Positions 1 through 11,004 are shown, numbered from the stretch's first letter. The stretch is DNA of 64,000 nt from Fictibacillus phosphorivorans (GCF_001629705.1 NZ_CP015378.1:3968001-4032000), one strand, 5' to 3'. Program-made: numbers and translations. The notes: generated by a model from the sequence alone, not told the origin.

Positions 1-15
1 TGAGGAGGCGGAGAT

Positions 16-1005
16 TTGGTTACGATTCGTGATGTGGCAAAGAAATCAGGTGTATCGGTCGCGACAGTGTCTCGCGTTTTGAATGCGAATGGATACGTGC
101 ATGAAGATACGCGCAAAAAAGTGATGGCTGCCGTTGCTGAACTGAAGTACAGCCCAAATGAAGTCGCCCGTTCTCTCTATAAAAAGAAATCAAAACTGGT
201 CGGCTTGTTGCTGCCAGACATTACTAACCCATTTTTTCCACAGCTAGCTAGAGGTGTAGAAGATGAGATGCAAAAAGGCGGTTATCGAATTCTTTTTGGA
301 AACAGTGATGAGAATGCTGAAAAAGAGCTCGATTATTTAAACACGTTTATTCAAAACAATGTGGTCGGCATCATCTCGGCTACGAATAATAAAACAAAGA
401 ACAATTATCAAAATCTATCGATCCCTGTAGTCTTCTTAGACCGAACATCGACTGATTATCCATCGGTCTATGCAGATGGAAAAGAAGGTGGCAGAATAGC
501 TGCAGAAGAGATCGTGAAAAGGGGCAGCAAGCGAATCACGATTTTGAAAGGTCCCACGCATATCCAACCAGCTCAAGATCGTTTTCAAGGCGCGTTAGAA
601 GTGTTAAGTCAATCGAACATTGATTTTCATGTGATGTCGACGACTTCTTTTGCCTTTGAAGATGCAGAGAAATGGGCGAAAGAACTTTTTACAACGTATC
701 CTGATACGGATGGTGTGATAGCGAGCAATGATATTGTGGCTACAGCCGTCTTACATGAAGCCCTACGTCTCGGAAAATCCATTCCGGAAGAACTTCAAAT
801 CATCGGGTTTGATGATATACCGCAGAGCAGTTTGTTGTTCCCTTCCCTTTCTACCATCCGTCAGCCGGCTTATGAGATGGGAAAAGAAGCGGCACAGCTG
901 CTTGTAAAAATCATCAATCAAGAAATAATCCATCAACAGCAAGTTCAACTGCCTGTTACATTTATAGATCGAAACACAACAAGAAAGGTTGATGAAAATG
1001 GTTAA
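16..1005 (+). CDS. rbsR: Ribose operon repressor, LacI family
   Basis: This is a LacI/GalR-type repressor of 329 residues. An N-terminal helix-turn-helix (VTIRDVAKKSGVSVATVSRV) is followed by a periplasmic-binding-protein-like sensor domain from about residue 60. The start is TTG at 16, preceded by GGAGGCGG. It heads rbsRKDACB, so it is expected to repress the ribose operon and respond to a ribose metabolite. The 3' end overlaps rbsK by a few codons, suggesting coupled translation. The operon promoter and operator lie left of the window, so regulation cannot be read here. LacI membership is certain; ribose specificity is inferred from the operon. Confidence 0.93.
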   Translation: MVTIRDVAKKSGVSVATVSRVLNANGYVHEDTRKKVMAAVAELKYSPNEVARSLYKKKSKLVGLLLPDITNPFFPQLARGVEDEMQKGGYRILFGNSDENAEKELDYLNTFIQNNVVGIISATNNKTKNNYQNLSIPVVFLDRTSTDYPSVYADGKEGGRIAAEEIVKRGSKRITILKGPTHIQPAQDRFQGALEVLSQSNIDFHVMSTTSFAFEDAEKWAKELFTTYPDTDGVIASNDIVATAVLHEALRLGKSIPEELQIIGFDDIPQSSLLFPSLSTIRQPAYEMGKEAAQLLVKIINQEIIHQQQVQLPVTFIDRNTTRKVDENG

Positions 1006-1876
1006 AATTGTAGTCATCGGAAGTTCTTCGATGGATCTCGTCGTTACATCTGATCAACGTCCAGGAGCAGGAGAAACTGTCTTAGGACGTTCATTTAAAA
1101 CCGTACCCGGAGGAAAAGGAGCGAATCAAGCAGTCGCAGCTGCCCGTCTTGGTGCAGAGGTTTACATGATCGGATGTGTAGGTGACGACCATTATGGAGC
1201 AGCGATTCTAAAGAACTTTAAACAAAACGGTGTTGATGTAACGAATGTGGAACCGGTTACAGATACAGAGAGCGGTACAGCTCATATTATTTTAGCTGAA
1301 GGTGATAACAGCATCGTCGTCGTTAAAGGTGCGAATGATCATGTCACACCTGATTATGTGAAGAAATCAAAATCTCTCATCAAACAAGCGAATATGGTAC
1401 TCATTCAGCAAGAGATTCCCGAAGAAACGGTTGAATATGTAAGTGAGCTTTGCAAGGAGCTTAATGTTCCGTTGTTATTGAATCCAGCACCTGCTCGCCC
1501 ACTCTCTAAGAATGTGATCGAGAACGCTAGTTATATTACACCTAACGAACATGAAGCGGCCGTTCTTTTCGATGGTCTAGCAATTGAGTCAGCCCTAAAA
1601 CAGTATCCGAACAAAGTGTTCATTACAGAAGGAAAAGCAGGCGCTCGCTATTTTAATGGCGAAAAAGAGATCACCGTTCCCTCGTACACAGTAGAAGTAA
1701 CAGATACAACCGGTGCTGGAGATACGTTCAATGCGGCATTAGCCGTTGCTTTAGCCGAAGGAAAAAGCATCACTGAAAGCTTGCAGTTCGCCAATCGAGC
1801 CGCTTCCCTATCCGTTACAAAGTTCGGTGCGCAAGGCGGTATGCCGAACCGATCAGAAGTGGAGGCATCTCTATGA
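992..1876 (+). CDS. rbsK: Ribokinase
   Basis: A PfkB-family sugar kinase of about 294 residues that phosphorylates ribose to ribose-5-phosphate in the cytoplasm. The N-terminal substrate motif [16 protein letters not shown] and the C-terminal PfkB signature [14 protein letters not shown], with the catalytic Asp in GAGD, are both present. ATG 992 and ATG 998 are both possible starts after AAGAAAGG at 981-987; 992 is chosen. It overlaps the end of rbsR, and its TGA overlaps the ATG of rbsD (ATGA), typical of tight coupling inside the rbs operon. Confidence 0.95.
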   Translation: MKMVKIVVIGSSSMDLVVTSDQRPGAGETVLGRSFKTVPGGKGANQAVAAARLGAEVYMIGCVGDDHYGAAILKNFKQNGVDVTNVEPVTDTESGTAHIILAEGDNSIVVVKGANDHVTPDYVKKSKSLIKQANMVLIQQEIPEETVEYVSELCKELNVPLLLNPAPARPLSKNVIENASYITPNEHEAAVLFDGLAIESALKQYPNKVFITEGKAGARYFNGEKEITVPSYTVEVTDTTGAGDTFNAALAVALAEGKSITESLQFANRAASLSVTKFGAQGGMPNRSEVEASL

Positions 1877-2268
1877 AACGACATGGCATCTTAAACAGTC
1901 ATATTTCTAAAGTATTAAGTGACCTTGGCCACACAGACCTTATCGTGATCGCGGATGCTGGTCTTCCGATCCCGAGCGATGTTCCGCGAATTGATCTGGC
2001 ACTCACGCTCGGCGTACCGAGCTTTAAAGATGTTGTTTCTGCTGTTTCAGAGGATATGGTCGTGGAACAAGTGATACTCGCGAGTGAGATCAAAGAGAAA
2101 AACGAAGAAACGTTAACGTTTATGAACGAGACTTTTTCTGAATCAGAACAAAAATTCGTTTCTCATGAAGCGTTCAAACAATTAACCAAGCAGGCAAAAG
2201 TGGTCATTCGTACGGGTGAAGTGACACCGTATGCCAATTGTATCCTGCAAGCAGGTGTAATCTTCTAA
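1873..2268 (+). CDS. rbsD: D-ribose pyranase
   Basis: RbsD interconverts the beta-pyranose and beta-furanose forms of ribose so that ribokinase receives its furanose substrate. The product is 131 residues, the usual length. The conserved catalytic His is at position 20 (LSDLGHTDL), followed by the family pattern IADAGLPIP. It starts with an ATGA overlap on rbsK and is followed six bases later by the rbsA leader region. Identification is secure from length, His20 and operon position. Confidence 0.95.
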   Translation: MKRHGILNSHISKVLSDLGHTDLIVIADAGLPIPSDVPRIDLALTLGVPSFKDVVSAVSEDMVVEQVILASEIKEKNEETLTFMNETFSESEQKFVSHEAFKQLTKQAKVVIRTGEVTPYANCILQAGVIF

Positions 2269-2283
2269 AAAGAGGTGATCGTG

Positions 2284-3765
2284 TTGCACATTCAAATGAA
2301 CGACATATATAAAGCGTTTGGTGCCAATCAAGTCTTATCCGGTGTTGACTTTGACCTTCAACCTGGCGAAGTTCATGCCCTAATGGGTGAGAACGGTGCT
2401 GGAAAATCAACATTGATGAACATCTTAACTGGTCTTCATAAGAAAGATTCAGGAACCATTCAGATCGATGGACAAGAGCGTTACTTTGATAACCCGAAAG
2501 AAGCTGAGAAGCACGGAGTCGCGTTCATCCACCAAGAATTGAACGTTTGGCCTGACATGACCGTTCTCGATAATCTTTTTATCGGAAAAGAGCTGCGGTC
2601 GCCGTTCGGTCTTTTAAGAACAAAAGAAATGAAAGCGCTGGCAAAAAAACAGTTTGAAAAGCTAGCGGTTACCATCCCACTTGAAAAAGAGGCAGGACTC
2701 TGTTCAGTTGGTCAACAACAGATGATCGAGATCGCGAAGGCGCTTATGACAAACGCCAAAGTCATCATCATGGACGAGCCGACCGCTGCCCTTACAGAGC
2801 GCGAGATTGAAAAATTGTTCGATGTGATCAACGCTCTTCGAAAAGAAGGTGTGTCGATCGTTTACATCTCACATCGCATGGAAGAGATCTTTGCGATCTG
2901 TGACCGAATTACGGTCATGAGGGATGGTAGAACAGTTGATACTCAAGCCATTGCTGAGACTAGCTTTGATGAAGTTGTACGTAAGATGGTTGGCCGTGAG
3001 CTTACAGACCGTTTTCCAGAGCGAAATCCGCAAACGGGTGATGTTGTCTTAGAAGTAAAGAACGCGACGAGAAATGGAATCTTTGAAAATATTGATTTCT
3101 CAGTAAGATCCGGTGAGATCGTTGGCGTTTCCGGCCTGATGGGTGCAGGTCGTACGGAGATTATGCGTGCATTATTCGGTCTCGACCAACTTGATGCTGG
3201 CGAAATATGGATTGGCGGTCAGAAGGTTTCTATTAAAAACCCATACGAAGCGGTTAAACGCGGGATCGGTTTTATTACAGAAGATAGAAAGAACGAAGGC
3301 TTGGTGCTTGATTTTTCAATACGTGAAAACATGGCGCTGCCGAACTTACGTAGTTTTTCAAAAAACGGCGTGATCGACTATAAAACAGAAACTGACTTTG
3401 TTGATATGCTCATCAAACGTTTGCAGATCAAGACTGAATCGAGCGAAACGAACGCCAAGAACCTTTCAGGAGGTAACCAGCAAAAAGTGGTAATCGCAAA
3501 ATGGGTTGGCATCGGACCAAAAGTATTGATCTTGGATGAGCCAACTAGAGGCGTTGACGTTGGTGCGAAGCGTGAGATCTATCAGTTGATGAACGAACTT
3601 ACCGATCGTGGTGTAGCGATTATTATGGTCTCGTCAGAACTTCCAGAAGTTCTTGGCATGAGCGATCGTATTCTTGTCGTTCACGAAGGACAGATCAGCG
3701 GTGAGCTCACGAAGAGCGAAGCAACTCAAGAAAGAATTATGACATATGCAACGGGAGGACAATAA
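2284..3765 (+). CDS. rbsA: Ribose ABC transporter, ATP-binding protein
   Basis: A double-ATPase sugar importer subunit of 493 residues. The first domain has Walker [11 protein letters not shown], signature CSVGQQQM and Walker [11 protein letters not shown]. The second has a degenerate Walker A (GLMGAGRTE) as is normal for RbsA/MglA, signature LSGGNQQK and Walker [12 protein letters not shown]. Upstream in-frame GTG codons overlap the ribosome binding site AGAGGTGAT. TTG 2284 gives the N-terminus MHIQM, which resembles the B. subtilis protein as remembered, and good spacing. It energises ribose import with RbsC and RbsB. Confidence 0.95.
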   Translation: MHIQMNDIYKAFGANQVLSGVDFDLQPGEVHALMGENGAGKSTLMNILTGLHKKDSGTIQIDGQERYFDNPKEAEKHGVAFIHQELNVWPDMTVLDNLFIGKELRSPFGLLRTKEMKALAKKQFEKLAVTIPLEKEAGLCSVGQQQMIEIAKALMTNAKVIIMDEPTAALTEREIEKLFDVINALRKEGVSIVYISHRMEEIFAICDRITVMRDGRTVDTQAIAETSFDEVVRKMVGRELTDRFPERNPQTGDVVLEVKNATRNGIFENIDFSVRSGEIVGVSGLMGAGRTEIMRALFGLDQLDAGEIWIGGQKVSIKNPYEAVKRGIGFITEDRKNEGLVLDFSIRENMALPNLRSFSKNGVIDYKTETDFVDMLIKRLQIKTESSETNAKNLSGGNQQKVVIAKWVGIGPKVLILDEPTRGVDVGAKREIYQLMNELTDRGVAIIMVSSELPEVLGMSDRILVVHEGQISGELTKSEATQERIMTYATGGQ

Positions 3766-3766
3766 A

Positions 3767-4723
3767 ATGAAAACGTCACCGGCTAAAGTAAATCATGTAG
3801 AAAATTTGATGCAGAAACTTGGACCTCTATTAGGACTGATGATTCTCGTAACCATCGTATCCATCCTAAACCCTAGTTTTCTAGAACCACTGAACTTATT
3901 AAACTTGCTGCGACAAGTCGCAATTAACGCATTAATCGCCTTTGGTATGACATTCGTAATTCTAACGGGTGGAATCGACTTATCTGTTGGTGCCATTCTC
4001 GCATTATCGAGTGCACTGATGGCGGGGATGATCGTATCTGGCGTCGATCCGATGTTAGCGATCTTGATCGGATGTTTGCTAGGTGCTGCAATGGGTGCGA
4101 TCAACGGCCTATTGATCACAAAAGGAAAAATGGCTCCTTTTATCGCTACACTCGCAACAATGACGATTTTCCGTGGATTGACGTTAGTGTATACAGATGG
4201 TAATCCGATTACTGGTCTTGGCGAAAGTTATATGTTCCAACTTTTTGGACGAGGTTATTTCTTAGGAATTCCTGTTCCAGCGATCACGATGATGCTTGCA
4301 TTTGCAGCATTTTGGGTGATCCTTCATAAAACACCGTTCGGGAGAAAAACGTATGCGATCGGCGGAAACGAGAAAGCCGCGATCATCTCTGGAATCAAAG
4401 TGACAAAAGTAAAAGTTATGATCTATTCACTAGCAGGGCTATTAGCAGCATTAGCTGGGGCGATTCTCACTTCACGTCTGAACTCTGCTCAACCGACTGC
4501 TGGCACATCGTATGAACTGGATGCGATCGCAGCTGTTGTTCTAGGTGGAACAAGCTTATCTGGTGGCCGCGGACTGATTGTCGGGACGCTGATCGGTGCA
4601 TTGATCATCGGAACGTTGAACAACGGTTTGAACTTGTTAGGTGTATCATCATTCTTCCAAATGGTCGTAAAAGGGATCGTAATCCTAATCGCAGTATTGA
4701 TCGACCGTAAAAAAGCAGCGTAG
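3767..4723 (+). CDS. rbsC: Ribose ABC transporter permease
   Basis: A hydrophobic protein of 318 residues with about eight to ten membrane segments and the BPD_transp_2 permease pattern (GGIDLSVGAILAL near residue 75, and LGGTSLSGGRG). It forms the membrane channel of the ribose importer. The start is ATG 3767, one base after the rbsA stop, with GGGAGG just upstream inside the end of rbsA; an in-frame earlier start within rbsA is less likely. rbsB follows after a 12-base gap. Confidence 0.95.
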   Translation: MKTSPAKVNHVENLMQKLGPLLGLMILVTIVSILNPSFLEPLNLLNLLRQVAINALIAFGMTFVILTGGIDLSVGAILALSSALMAGMIVSGVDPMLAILIGCLLGAAMGAINGLLITKGKMAPFIATLATMTIFRGLTLVYTDGNPITGLGESYMFQLFGRGYFLGIPVPAITMMLAFAAFWVILHKTPFGRKTYAIGGNEKAAIISGIKVTKVKVMIYSLAGLLAALAGAILTSRLNSAQPTAGTSYELDAIAAVVLGGTSLSGGRGLIVGTLIGALIIGTLNNGLNLLGVSSFFQMVVKGIVILIAVLIDRKKAA

Positions 4724-4735
4724 GAGGGTTTCTAA

Positions 4736-5656
4736 ATGAAAAAAGCTTTATTACTCATCATGTCTTTATCTGTTTTCTTATTGGGTGCCTGTTCATTAGA
4801 GTCCCCTTCATGGGCAAAACCGGGTAAAAAAGGTGACGGAGAAAAAATTAAAATTGGTTTATCCGTTTCAACGCTTAACAATCCCTTCTTCGTATCGATG
4901 AAAAACGGCGTGATCGATGAAGCGAAAAAACAAGGTGCTGAAGTGATTGTCGTCGATGCACAGAATGACTCTGCGAAACAAGTAAACGATGTAGAAGATC
5001 TTCTGCAGCAAGGCATTGACGCTCTGTTGATCAACCCAACTGATTCAGCAGCGATTTCAACCGCTGTTCAATCTGCGAACAACCTTGAAGTTCCGGTTGT
5101 CACATTGGACCGCTCAACAGATAAGGGAGATGTAGCGACGCTTGTTGCCTCTGATAATGTAAAAGGTGGCCAGATGGCTGGTGACTTTATCGCAGAAAAG
5201 CTCGGTGAGGGTGCGAAAGTGGCTGAGTTAGAAGGTGTTCCTGGAGCATCGGCAACACGCGAGCGTGGGAAAGGATTCCACAATGTTGCTGATGAAAAAT
5301 TAGACGTTGTAGCGAAACAAACGGCTGATTTCGACCGAACAAAAGGCTTGAACGTCATGGAAAACGTCCTTCAAGGAAATCCAGACATCAAAGCTGTATT
5401 CGCGCATAACGATGAGATGGCGCTAGGCGCACTTCAAGCGATCAACAGCTCTGGTCGAGATGTGTTAGTCGTTGGATTCGATGGTAACGAAGACGCGATC
5501 AATGCTGTAAAAGAAGGAAAGCTCGCTGCAACCGTCGCACAGCAGCCTGACTTGATCGGTGAACTTGCAGTGAAAGCAGCATCCGACGTACTAGCAGGAA
5601 AGAAAGTAGAAGAGAAGATTGCTGCACCACTCAAGTTAATGGTGAAAGAAGAGTAG
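4736..5656 (+). CDS. rbsB: Ribose-binding lipoprotein
   Basis: The extracellular substrate-binding component of the ribose importer, 306 residues. It has a lipoprotein signal peptide with lipobox LGAC at about residue 19, followed by a charged linker and a type I periplasmic-binding fold (LSVSTLNNPFFVSMKNG; LDRSTDKGDV; AHNDEMALGALQA). Lipidation would anchor it to the membrane. It ends the rbs operon and is followed by a strong terminator at 5699. Confidence 0.95.
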   Translation: MKKALLLIMSLSVFLLGACSLESPSWAKPGKKGDGEKIKIGLSVSTLNNPFFVSMKNGVIDEAKKQGAEVIVVDAQNDSAKQVNDVEDLLQQGIDALLINPTDSAAISTAVQSANNLEVPVVTLDRSTDKGDVATLVASDNVKGGQMAGDFIAEKLGEGAKVAELEGVPGASATRERGKGFHNVADEKLDVVAKQTADFDRTKGLNVMENVLQGNPDIKAVFAHNDEMALGALQAINSSGRDVLVVGFDGNEDAINAVKEGKLAATVAQQPDLIGELAVKAASDVLAGKKVEEKIAAPLKLMVKEE

Positions 5657-5698
5657 TTGAACAAATTAGAATGAAGAGCAGAATGTTATGAAGTTAGA

Positions 5699-5747
5699 AA
5701 AGGCCGACTGGGTCTAAGCGTTACACGCTTGCACCCAGTCGGCCTTT
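5699..5747 (+). terminator. Terminator of the rbs operon
   Basis: A perfect 15-bp inverted repeat (AAAGGCCGACTGGGT and its complement, 5699-5713 and 5733-5747) encloses a smaller AAGCG/CGCTT hairpin. It lies 40 bases after rbsB and could act in both directions, serving prmC as well. Confidence 0.85.
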
Positions 5748-5767
5748 GAATTGTGTGTAAATTGTTT

Positions 5768-5812
5768 GGGGTCTGACCCGGGGTCAGACCCCATTTCCCA
5801 CTTTATTTCCCG
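5768..5812. repeat. GGGGTC-palindrome element overlapping the prmC 3' end
   Basis: At 5768-5792 a 12-bp inverted repeat around one central base (GGGGTCTGACCC / GGGTCAGACCCC) is followed by CATTTCCCACTTTATTTCCC, reaching into prmC. Read on the minus strand, the outer GGGAAATAA supplies the last two codons and stop of prmC. The same unit occurs at 10382-10433 and its core again at 30721-30733. Confidence 0.75.
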
Positions 5813-6669
5813 AGGATGGCAAACACCATGCGGTCCTTGCCGCTGATGTCTTCCTTCACATACACATCCGCACCAGGGAACGTGACACGAAGCATGCCCG
5901 CTACCGTCTCGCCCTGACCCGCTCCTACTTCAAAGCCTACGATCGCTTTTTCTTTCAAAACGAGCGGCAATTCTTCCATAAAACGCCGATAGAACACATA
6001 GCCGTCTTCCCCACCGCTTAATGCCCTCATCGGTTCTCTATCTTTTACGATCGTCTCAAGGACCGCGATCTTATGATCAGGGATGTACGGCGGATTGGAT
6101 ACGACTACATCAAGTTTCTTCCCTCTACTAATAAAAGGCTGTAAAAGGTCACCGTGCAGGAATGTAACCTCTGCTCCAAGTTGATCGGCGTTTCCTTTCG
6201 CTACCTCAATCGATTCCTCTGCAATATCAACCGTGTATACGTTCAGTCGATTGTTTTCCAATGCCAACGAGATCGAAATGGCTCCGCTACCTGTTCCAAT
6301 ATCTGCAACCTCAACAGTCTCATCGTCACTAAAATGTTCTGAGATAAGCGTTAGTGTGTGCTCGACCAACTCTTCTGTTTCCGGTCTTGGGATTAAGACT
6401 TCTTCGTTTACCGAAAACGTTCGACCGTAAAATTCTTCTTGTCCGGTAATATACTGAACAGGCTCTCCTTCAACGTGGCGAGCAACTGCCGCTTTGAGTT
6501 GCAACTCGTTCTCTTCACTCATCACATCATGTAGGCGCATGAGCATCTCTGTTCGATTCACATCCCCTAAAACATGTCTCATCAAAATTTCTGCCGCAAA
6601 GCTTTCGCGTCCGTTTTCAGCTAAAAAAGAAGAAGCCCACGCGAGGGCTTCATGAACTTTTGTACTCAT
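5803..6669 (-). CDS. prmC: Release factor glutamine N5-methyltransferase
   Basis: PrmC (HemK) methylates the Gln of the GGQ motif in release factors. The protein is 288 residues with an N-terminal helical domain, the SAM-binding motif ADIGTGSGA at 122-130 and the catalytic NPPY at 192-195. It lies one base after prfA in the same transcript, the usual prfA-prmC arrangement. Its C-terminal Gly-Lys and stop come from a repeat element shared with the cdr gene, so the native C-terminus may have been slightly altered. Confidence 0.95.
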   Translation of the reverse strand: MSTKVHEALAWASSFLAENGRESFAAEILMRHVLGDVNRTEMLMRLHDVMSEENELQLKAAVARHVEGEPVQYITGQEEFYGRTFSVNEEVLIPRPETEELVEHTLTLISEHFSDDETVEVADIGTGSGAISISLALENNRLNVYTVDIAEESIEVAKGNADQLGAEVTFLHGDLLQPFISRGKKLDVVVSNPPYIPDHKIAVLETIVKDREPMRALSGGEDGYVFYRRFMEELPLVLKEKAIVGFEVGAGQGETVAGMLRVTFPGADVYVKEDISGKDRMVFAILGK

Positions 6670-6670
6670 T

Positions 6671-7744
<1,074 letters not shown>

Positions 7745-7833
7745 GGTTTTTCACCTCTGTTTTATATGCATAACATTATAATTATAGACTATTACAGGTG
7801 TTACAGTCAAAAGCAAAAAGGAACGAAATCAAT

Positions 7834-7872
7834 AAAAAAGGCCGCCCTTTTCTTAAAAGGAGAGCCTTTATG
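7834..7872 (-). terminator. Terminator of the MOSC-domain gene
   Basis: On the minus strand an imperfect hairpin (AAAGGCTCTCCTTTT / AAAAGGGCGGCCTTT) is followed by a T-run. It lies about 20 bases after the stop of the MOSC gene and before prfA. Confidence 0.7.
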
Positions 7873-7889
7873 AAACTCAAAGACGATAT

Positions 7890-8534
7890 TTACATTTTGC
7901 GTTTTTGCAGCGAGTCTCTCATCGATTCTGCTAATTCTTTCACGTCGATCAATCTTTGAACTTTTTCAGCATCTTTTACAAACCCATACTTGATCTGATT
8001 GGTTTCTGTTACAGAGATACGCGCAGGATGTTTTTCAATCTGCACCATCTCATCACCGGCTGAGACCAACCCTTCTTTTATAACACGCAGGTAATAACCC
8101 GTCCGCCCCGTATCCACTACCTTTTTGATCATGTCTGGCCGACAGAGAATAGAAGCTAGTGTCTGACAAGGCTGACGAGGCTGTGTGATCTGTACGATCG
8201 CCTCACCGACTGAAAATACGTCACCGATGCAAACGTCATCTTCCGAGAGACCTTTAACAGTAAGGTTTTCACCAAACGCCGGGATAGATAAAGGCACTTC
8301 TAAATTCAGTTCAGTCGTCCACTTTTCATAATGCTCAAACGGGTACACACAGACTGCTTTATCTGTTCCACCATGGTGCTTCGTATTCCCCACTCCGTCG
8401 CCTTCAAAGTGTGTTATATGTAAAAAAACAGGTTGCTGCTGCGGCGTCTTGTTGTAGGCTGTAAAAAACGTTTTATCTAGCGTCTCAACTTTCTCTGGGA
8501 GCTTAATGTTTAACGAAGCTATAATCCCCTTCAT
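7890..8534 (-). CDS. MOSC domain protein (YiiM-like)
   Basis: A 214-residue MOSC-domain protein resembling the YiiM/YuaD group. MOSC proteins bind molybdenum cofactor or handle sulfur through a conserved Cys, seen here in PRQPCQTLA. The core also shows GNTKHHGGTDKAVCVYP and FGENLTVKGL, and the C-terminal region fits the 3-alpha domain. The start is ATG 8534, preceded by GAGGTGAGGGG; a GTG three codons upstream lies inside that site. It is monocistronic with its own terminator. The substrate is unknown; reduction of N-hydroxylated bases is a known activity of some relatives. Confidence 0.8.
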   Translation of the reverse strand: MKGIIASLNIKLPEKVETLDKTFFTAYNKTPQQQPVFLHITHFEGDGVGNTKHHGGTDKAVCVYPFEHYEKWTTELNLEVPLSIPAFGENLTVKGLSEDDVCIGDVFSVGEAIVQITQPRQPCQTLASILCRPDMIKKVVDTGRTGYYLRVIKEGLVSAGDEMVQIEKHPARISVTETNQIKYGFVKDAEKVQRLIDVKELAESMRDSLQKRKM

Positions 8535-8576
8535 TCCCCTCACCTCACGAAAAGCATAGCACAGGACAAAAGGAAA

Positions 8577-8903
8577 TTAATAGGAAAAGATATTGCGGCG
8601 CAACTGCTCATAATCAATACGCTCTTGGTTCATTCGAATCGCTTTCGTGAGCTCCTCGATGACCACTTTTTCATTCGTGATTACGTTAAACACATAAGGA
8701 ATGGTCGCAAAATGTCCAAGAAAATGCGTACAGCCAACATAACGCAGGTTGTCCGTCTGATTTTCATTTTTATATTTAATAATAAAATTGCCCATGCCTT
8801 CGTAGACAGGATCCAATGGCTTTTGTTCAAGTTTTTTTATTAGTGTATGAATCGGCTGAACCGGTGCGTTCCAGTCCGTTCCGTTCGATTTGATCTCTAG
8901 CAC
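8577..8903 (-). CDS. Conserved-looking hypothetical protein
   Basis: A 108-residue protein of unknown function. A TTG start 20 codons upstream has no ribosome binding site. GTG 8903 follows AAAGAGGTGGTGG at good distance and is preferred. The sequence has no signal peptide or membrane segment and is mildly basic, with aromatic stretches such as YVGCTHFLGHFATIPYVF. It is separate from the MOSC gene by about 40 bases and could be co-transcribed with it. I do not recognise a family. Confidence 0.55.
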   Translation of the reverse strand: MLEIKSNGTDWNAPVQPIHTLIKKLEQKPLDPVYEGMGNFIIKYKNENQTDNLRYVGCTHFLGHFATIPYVFNVITNEKVVIEELTKAIRMNQERIDYEQLRRNIFSY

Positions 8904-9056
8904 AGTCCACCACCTCTTTCTACTATCATAGTTCGTTTTAACTCTGTACTTCTTGTTGGTCAAAGTGAAGAGAGTTGTGGCATCATACAGGTAACGTTAC
9001 TTTTTTCGGAACAATGGGAATACTATATGGTTAGAGAGACGTAAGGAGCTGATCAG

Positions 9057-10391
9057 ATGAAATATTGCATTATTGGTGGAGATGCGGCTGGTATGAGTGC
9101 CGCGATGCAGATTGTTCGAAATGAAAAAGATGCCGACATCACGGTTCTTGAAAAAGGCGGTATCTATTCTTATGGACAATGCGGACTTCCTTATGTTGTA
9201 GGCGGGCTCATCCCTTCTACTGATGAACTTATCGCTCGCAGTATTGAGACGTTCCGTGAAAAATATGGCATGGATGCCCGTACGTTTCACGAGGTAAAGA
9301 ATATAGATACCCGTTCTAAAACAGTGTCTGGTGTACATACGAAGACAGGGCAATCGTTCGAGGTGCCATATGATAAGCTCTTAGTGGCTACCGGTGTTAG
9401 TCCGATCATACCGAAACAGTGGACAGGATTGCATCTCAAGGGCATCTACCCACTAAAGACGATTCCTGATGCCGAGGAACTTATGGCCGGGTTAAAAAAT
9501 GTTCAAAACGTAACCATTATCGGAGGAGGATACATTGGCCTTGAGATGGCCGAGAACGTGCTAAGACTCGGAAAAAAGGTACGTATCATCCAGCGCAGCA
9601 ACCAGCTTGGAAATATCTTTGATCATGATTTCGCTCCATTCATTCATGAAGAAGCAGAGAAGCATGGTATCGAACTTTGTTTGGAAGAAGAAGTGCTCGG
9701 TTTTAAAGGTGACGATCACGTTCAATTTGTGAAAACAGCTAAAAAAGATTATCCAACAGACCTTGTAATCGTGTCGGTCGGTGTGTCACCAAATACAGGC
9801 TTTTTAAAAGAAACGGACGTGGCACTCAACGATCAGGGAGTTATCGTTGTAAATGAAACGATGGAAACGAGTGTGGATGGTGTGTATGCGGCAGGTGATT
9901 GCGCGACCCACTATCACAGAGTTAAAAAGCTGAATGATCATATTCCACTTGGAACGACAGCAAACAAACAAGGCCGAATCGCCGGATTAAACATGGTTGG
10001 TGTGAATAAGCCTTTTAGAGGAATTGTAGGTACGTCCATCATCCAATTCATGGATCTAACACTAGGAAAAACAGGCTTATCGAACAAAGAAGCAGAACAG
10101 TTGAACATTCCTTTTTCAGAGATCAAGATTACATCAAGAAGTCATGCCGGTTATTATCCTGATCCAAAGAAGTTAGAAATAAAATTAACGTACCATAAAG
10201 AAACAGAGAAGCTACTTGGTGCACAAATCATCGGTGAAGAAGGCGTAGATAAAAGGATCGACGTGCTCGCAACGGCCCTTTATCATGAGATGGATGTAGA
10301 GGAATTGGCAGATTTGGATCTGGCATACGCTCCTCCGTATAACGGGTCATGGGACCCCATCCAGCAAGCCGCTCGAAGACTTGGGAAATAA
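9057..10391 (+). CDS. cdr: CoA-disulfide reductase-like FAD/NAD(P) oxidoreductase
   Basis: A flavin-dependent pyridine nucleotide-disulfide oxidoreductase of 444 residues. The FAD motif GGDAAGMSAAMQIV opens the protein and a single redox Cys at 42 lies in YSYGQCGLPYVVGG, the arrangement of CoA-disulfide reductase rather than of two-Cys thioredoxin reductases. An NAD(P) motif IIGGGYIGLEMAE is near residue 160. It probably keeps CoA or a related low-molecular thiol reduced. NADH oxidase activity is an alternative. The last two codons and stop lie in a palindromic repeat shared with prmC. Confidence 0.85.
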   Translation: MKYCIIGGDAAGMSAAMQIVRNEKDADITVLEKGGIYSYGQCGLPYVVGGLIPSTDELIARSIETFREKYGMDARTFHEVKNIDTRSKTVSGVHTKTGQSFEVPYDKLLVATGVSPIIPKQWTGLHLKGIYPLKTIPDAEELMAGLKNVQNVTIIGGGYIGLEMAENVLRLGKKVRIIQRSNQLGNIFDHDFAPFIHEEAEKHGIELCLEEEVLGFKGDDHVQFVKTAKKDYPTDLVIVSVGVSPNTGFLKETDVALNDQGVIVVNETMETSVDGVYAAGDCATHYHRVKKLNDHIPLGTTANKQGRIAGLNMVGVNKPFRGIVGTSIIQFMDLTLGKTGLSNKEAEQLNIPFSEIKITSRSHAGYYPDPKKLEIKLTYHKETEKLLGAQIIGEEGVDKRIDVLATALYHEMDVEELADLDLAYAPPYNGSWDPIQQAARRLGK

Positions 10392-10433
10392 TATGGGAAA
10401 TGGGGTCTGACCCCATTTCCCGTTTTATTTCCC
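10382..10433. repeat. Long GGGGTC palindrome at the cdr 3' end
   Basis: A nearly perfect palindrome with about 26-bp arms centred on GGGGTCTGACCCC. The inner arm is GGGAAATGGGGTC and the outer arm GGGAAATAA; only a short AATAT/AAAAC stretch breaks the symmetry. The left outer arm is the GGG AAA TAA that ends cdr. The right half is nearly identical to the element at 5780-5812 by prmC. Confidence 0.8.
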
Positions 10434-10439
10434 ACAATA

Positions 10440-10910
10440 TTAATGATCGATCTTAAGTGAGAAGTTATATCGCGGAACAGCTCTTTCTACGGCGTTCATG
10501 ATTTTACGATGCGTAGCTGCTCTCTCTTTTTTAGACATATCATGCGGCACGTTCACGTGAATGTGCGCATAATTTCCGTTTATTGTGACCATCTGCGGGT
10601 TGATGCCAGATGAATCGATTACCGCTTGACGAATCATATCTTGATCATCCGACAGGTCGAATCGCGTGGTGTTCATCGTTCGATAATCATTTGGATTCAT
10701 GTTCGTGTCATAACTGTAGTTGGTTCTTGGTTCGTTTTTGGTTAGGTGGTAATTGATAATCCCATGACCAAACAGGTTATCCCGAATATCCCGTTTATCT
10801 TCATGAGCGGCAGGCTCAATTTTAGCCCCTTCTTCTTTATAAGACTGCATAGGTGAACATGCTGTTGTTACCAATAGTGCTAAAAGCGGCGCATACATTG
10901 CCTTTTTCAC
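10440..10910 (-). CDS. YhcN/YlaJ-family sporulation lipoprotein
   Basis: A 156-residue lipoprotein. The signal peptide ends at a lipobox-like TTAC (LLALLVTTACSPM), and the mature domain carries the YhcN/YlaJ pattern with repeated short His/Asn/Val stretches (NGNYAHIHVNVPHD) and a C-terminal amphipathic helix. This family is found in the spore inner membrane. The start is GTG 10910, after GGGAGGTG; a further upstream GTG overlaps that site. It is convergent with cdr, and its stop is just past the palindromic repeat. Confidence 0.8.
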   Translation of the reverse strand: MKKAMYAPLLALLVTTACSPMQSYKEEGAKIEPAAHEDKRDIRDNLFGHGIINYHLTKNEPRTNYSYDTNMNPNDYRTMNTTRFDLSDDQDMIRQAVIDSSGINPQMVTINGNYAHIHVNVPHDMSKKERAATHRKIMNAVERAVPRYNFSLKIDH

Positions 10911-11004
10911 TATAAACACCTCCCATATCGTTAGGATTTCCTATTTTGGAGGTGATTATGTTAAGTTGATAGCCATTTCTAGGAGGATGATTGTCCAAAG
11001 GTAG

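Noticed and set aside
3131..3160. Defective second ATPase domain of RbsA
   Set aside because: The degenerate second Walker A is normal for the RbsA/MglA family.
5768..5812. Insertion sequence remnant
   Set aside because: No transposase reading frame or target duplication is visible; only the palindromic unit is present.
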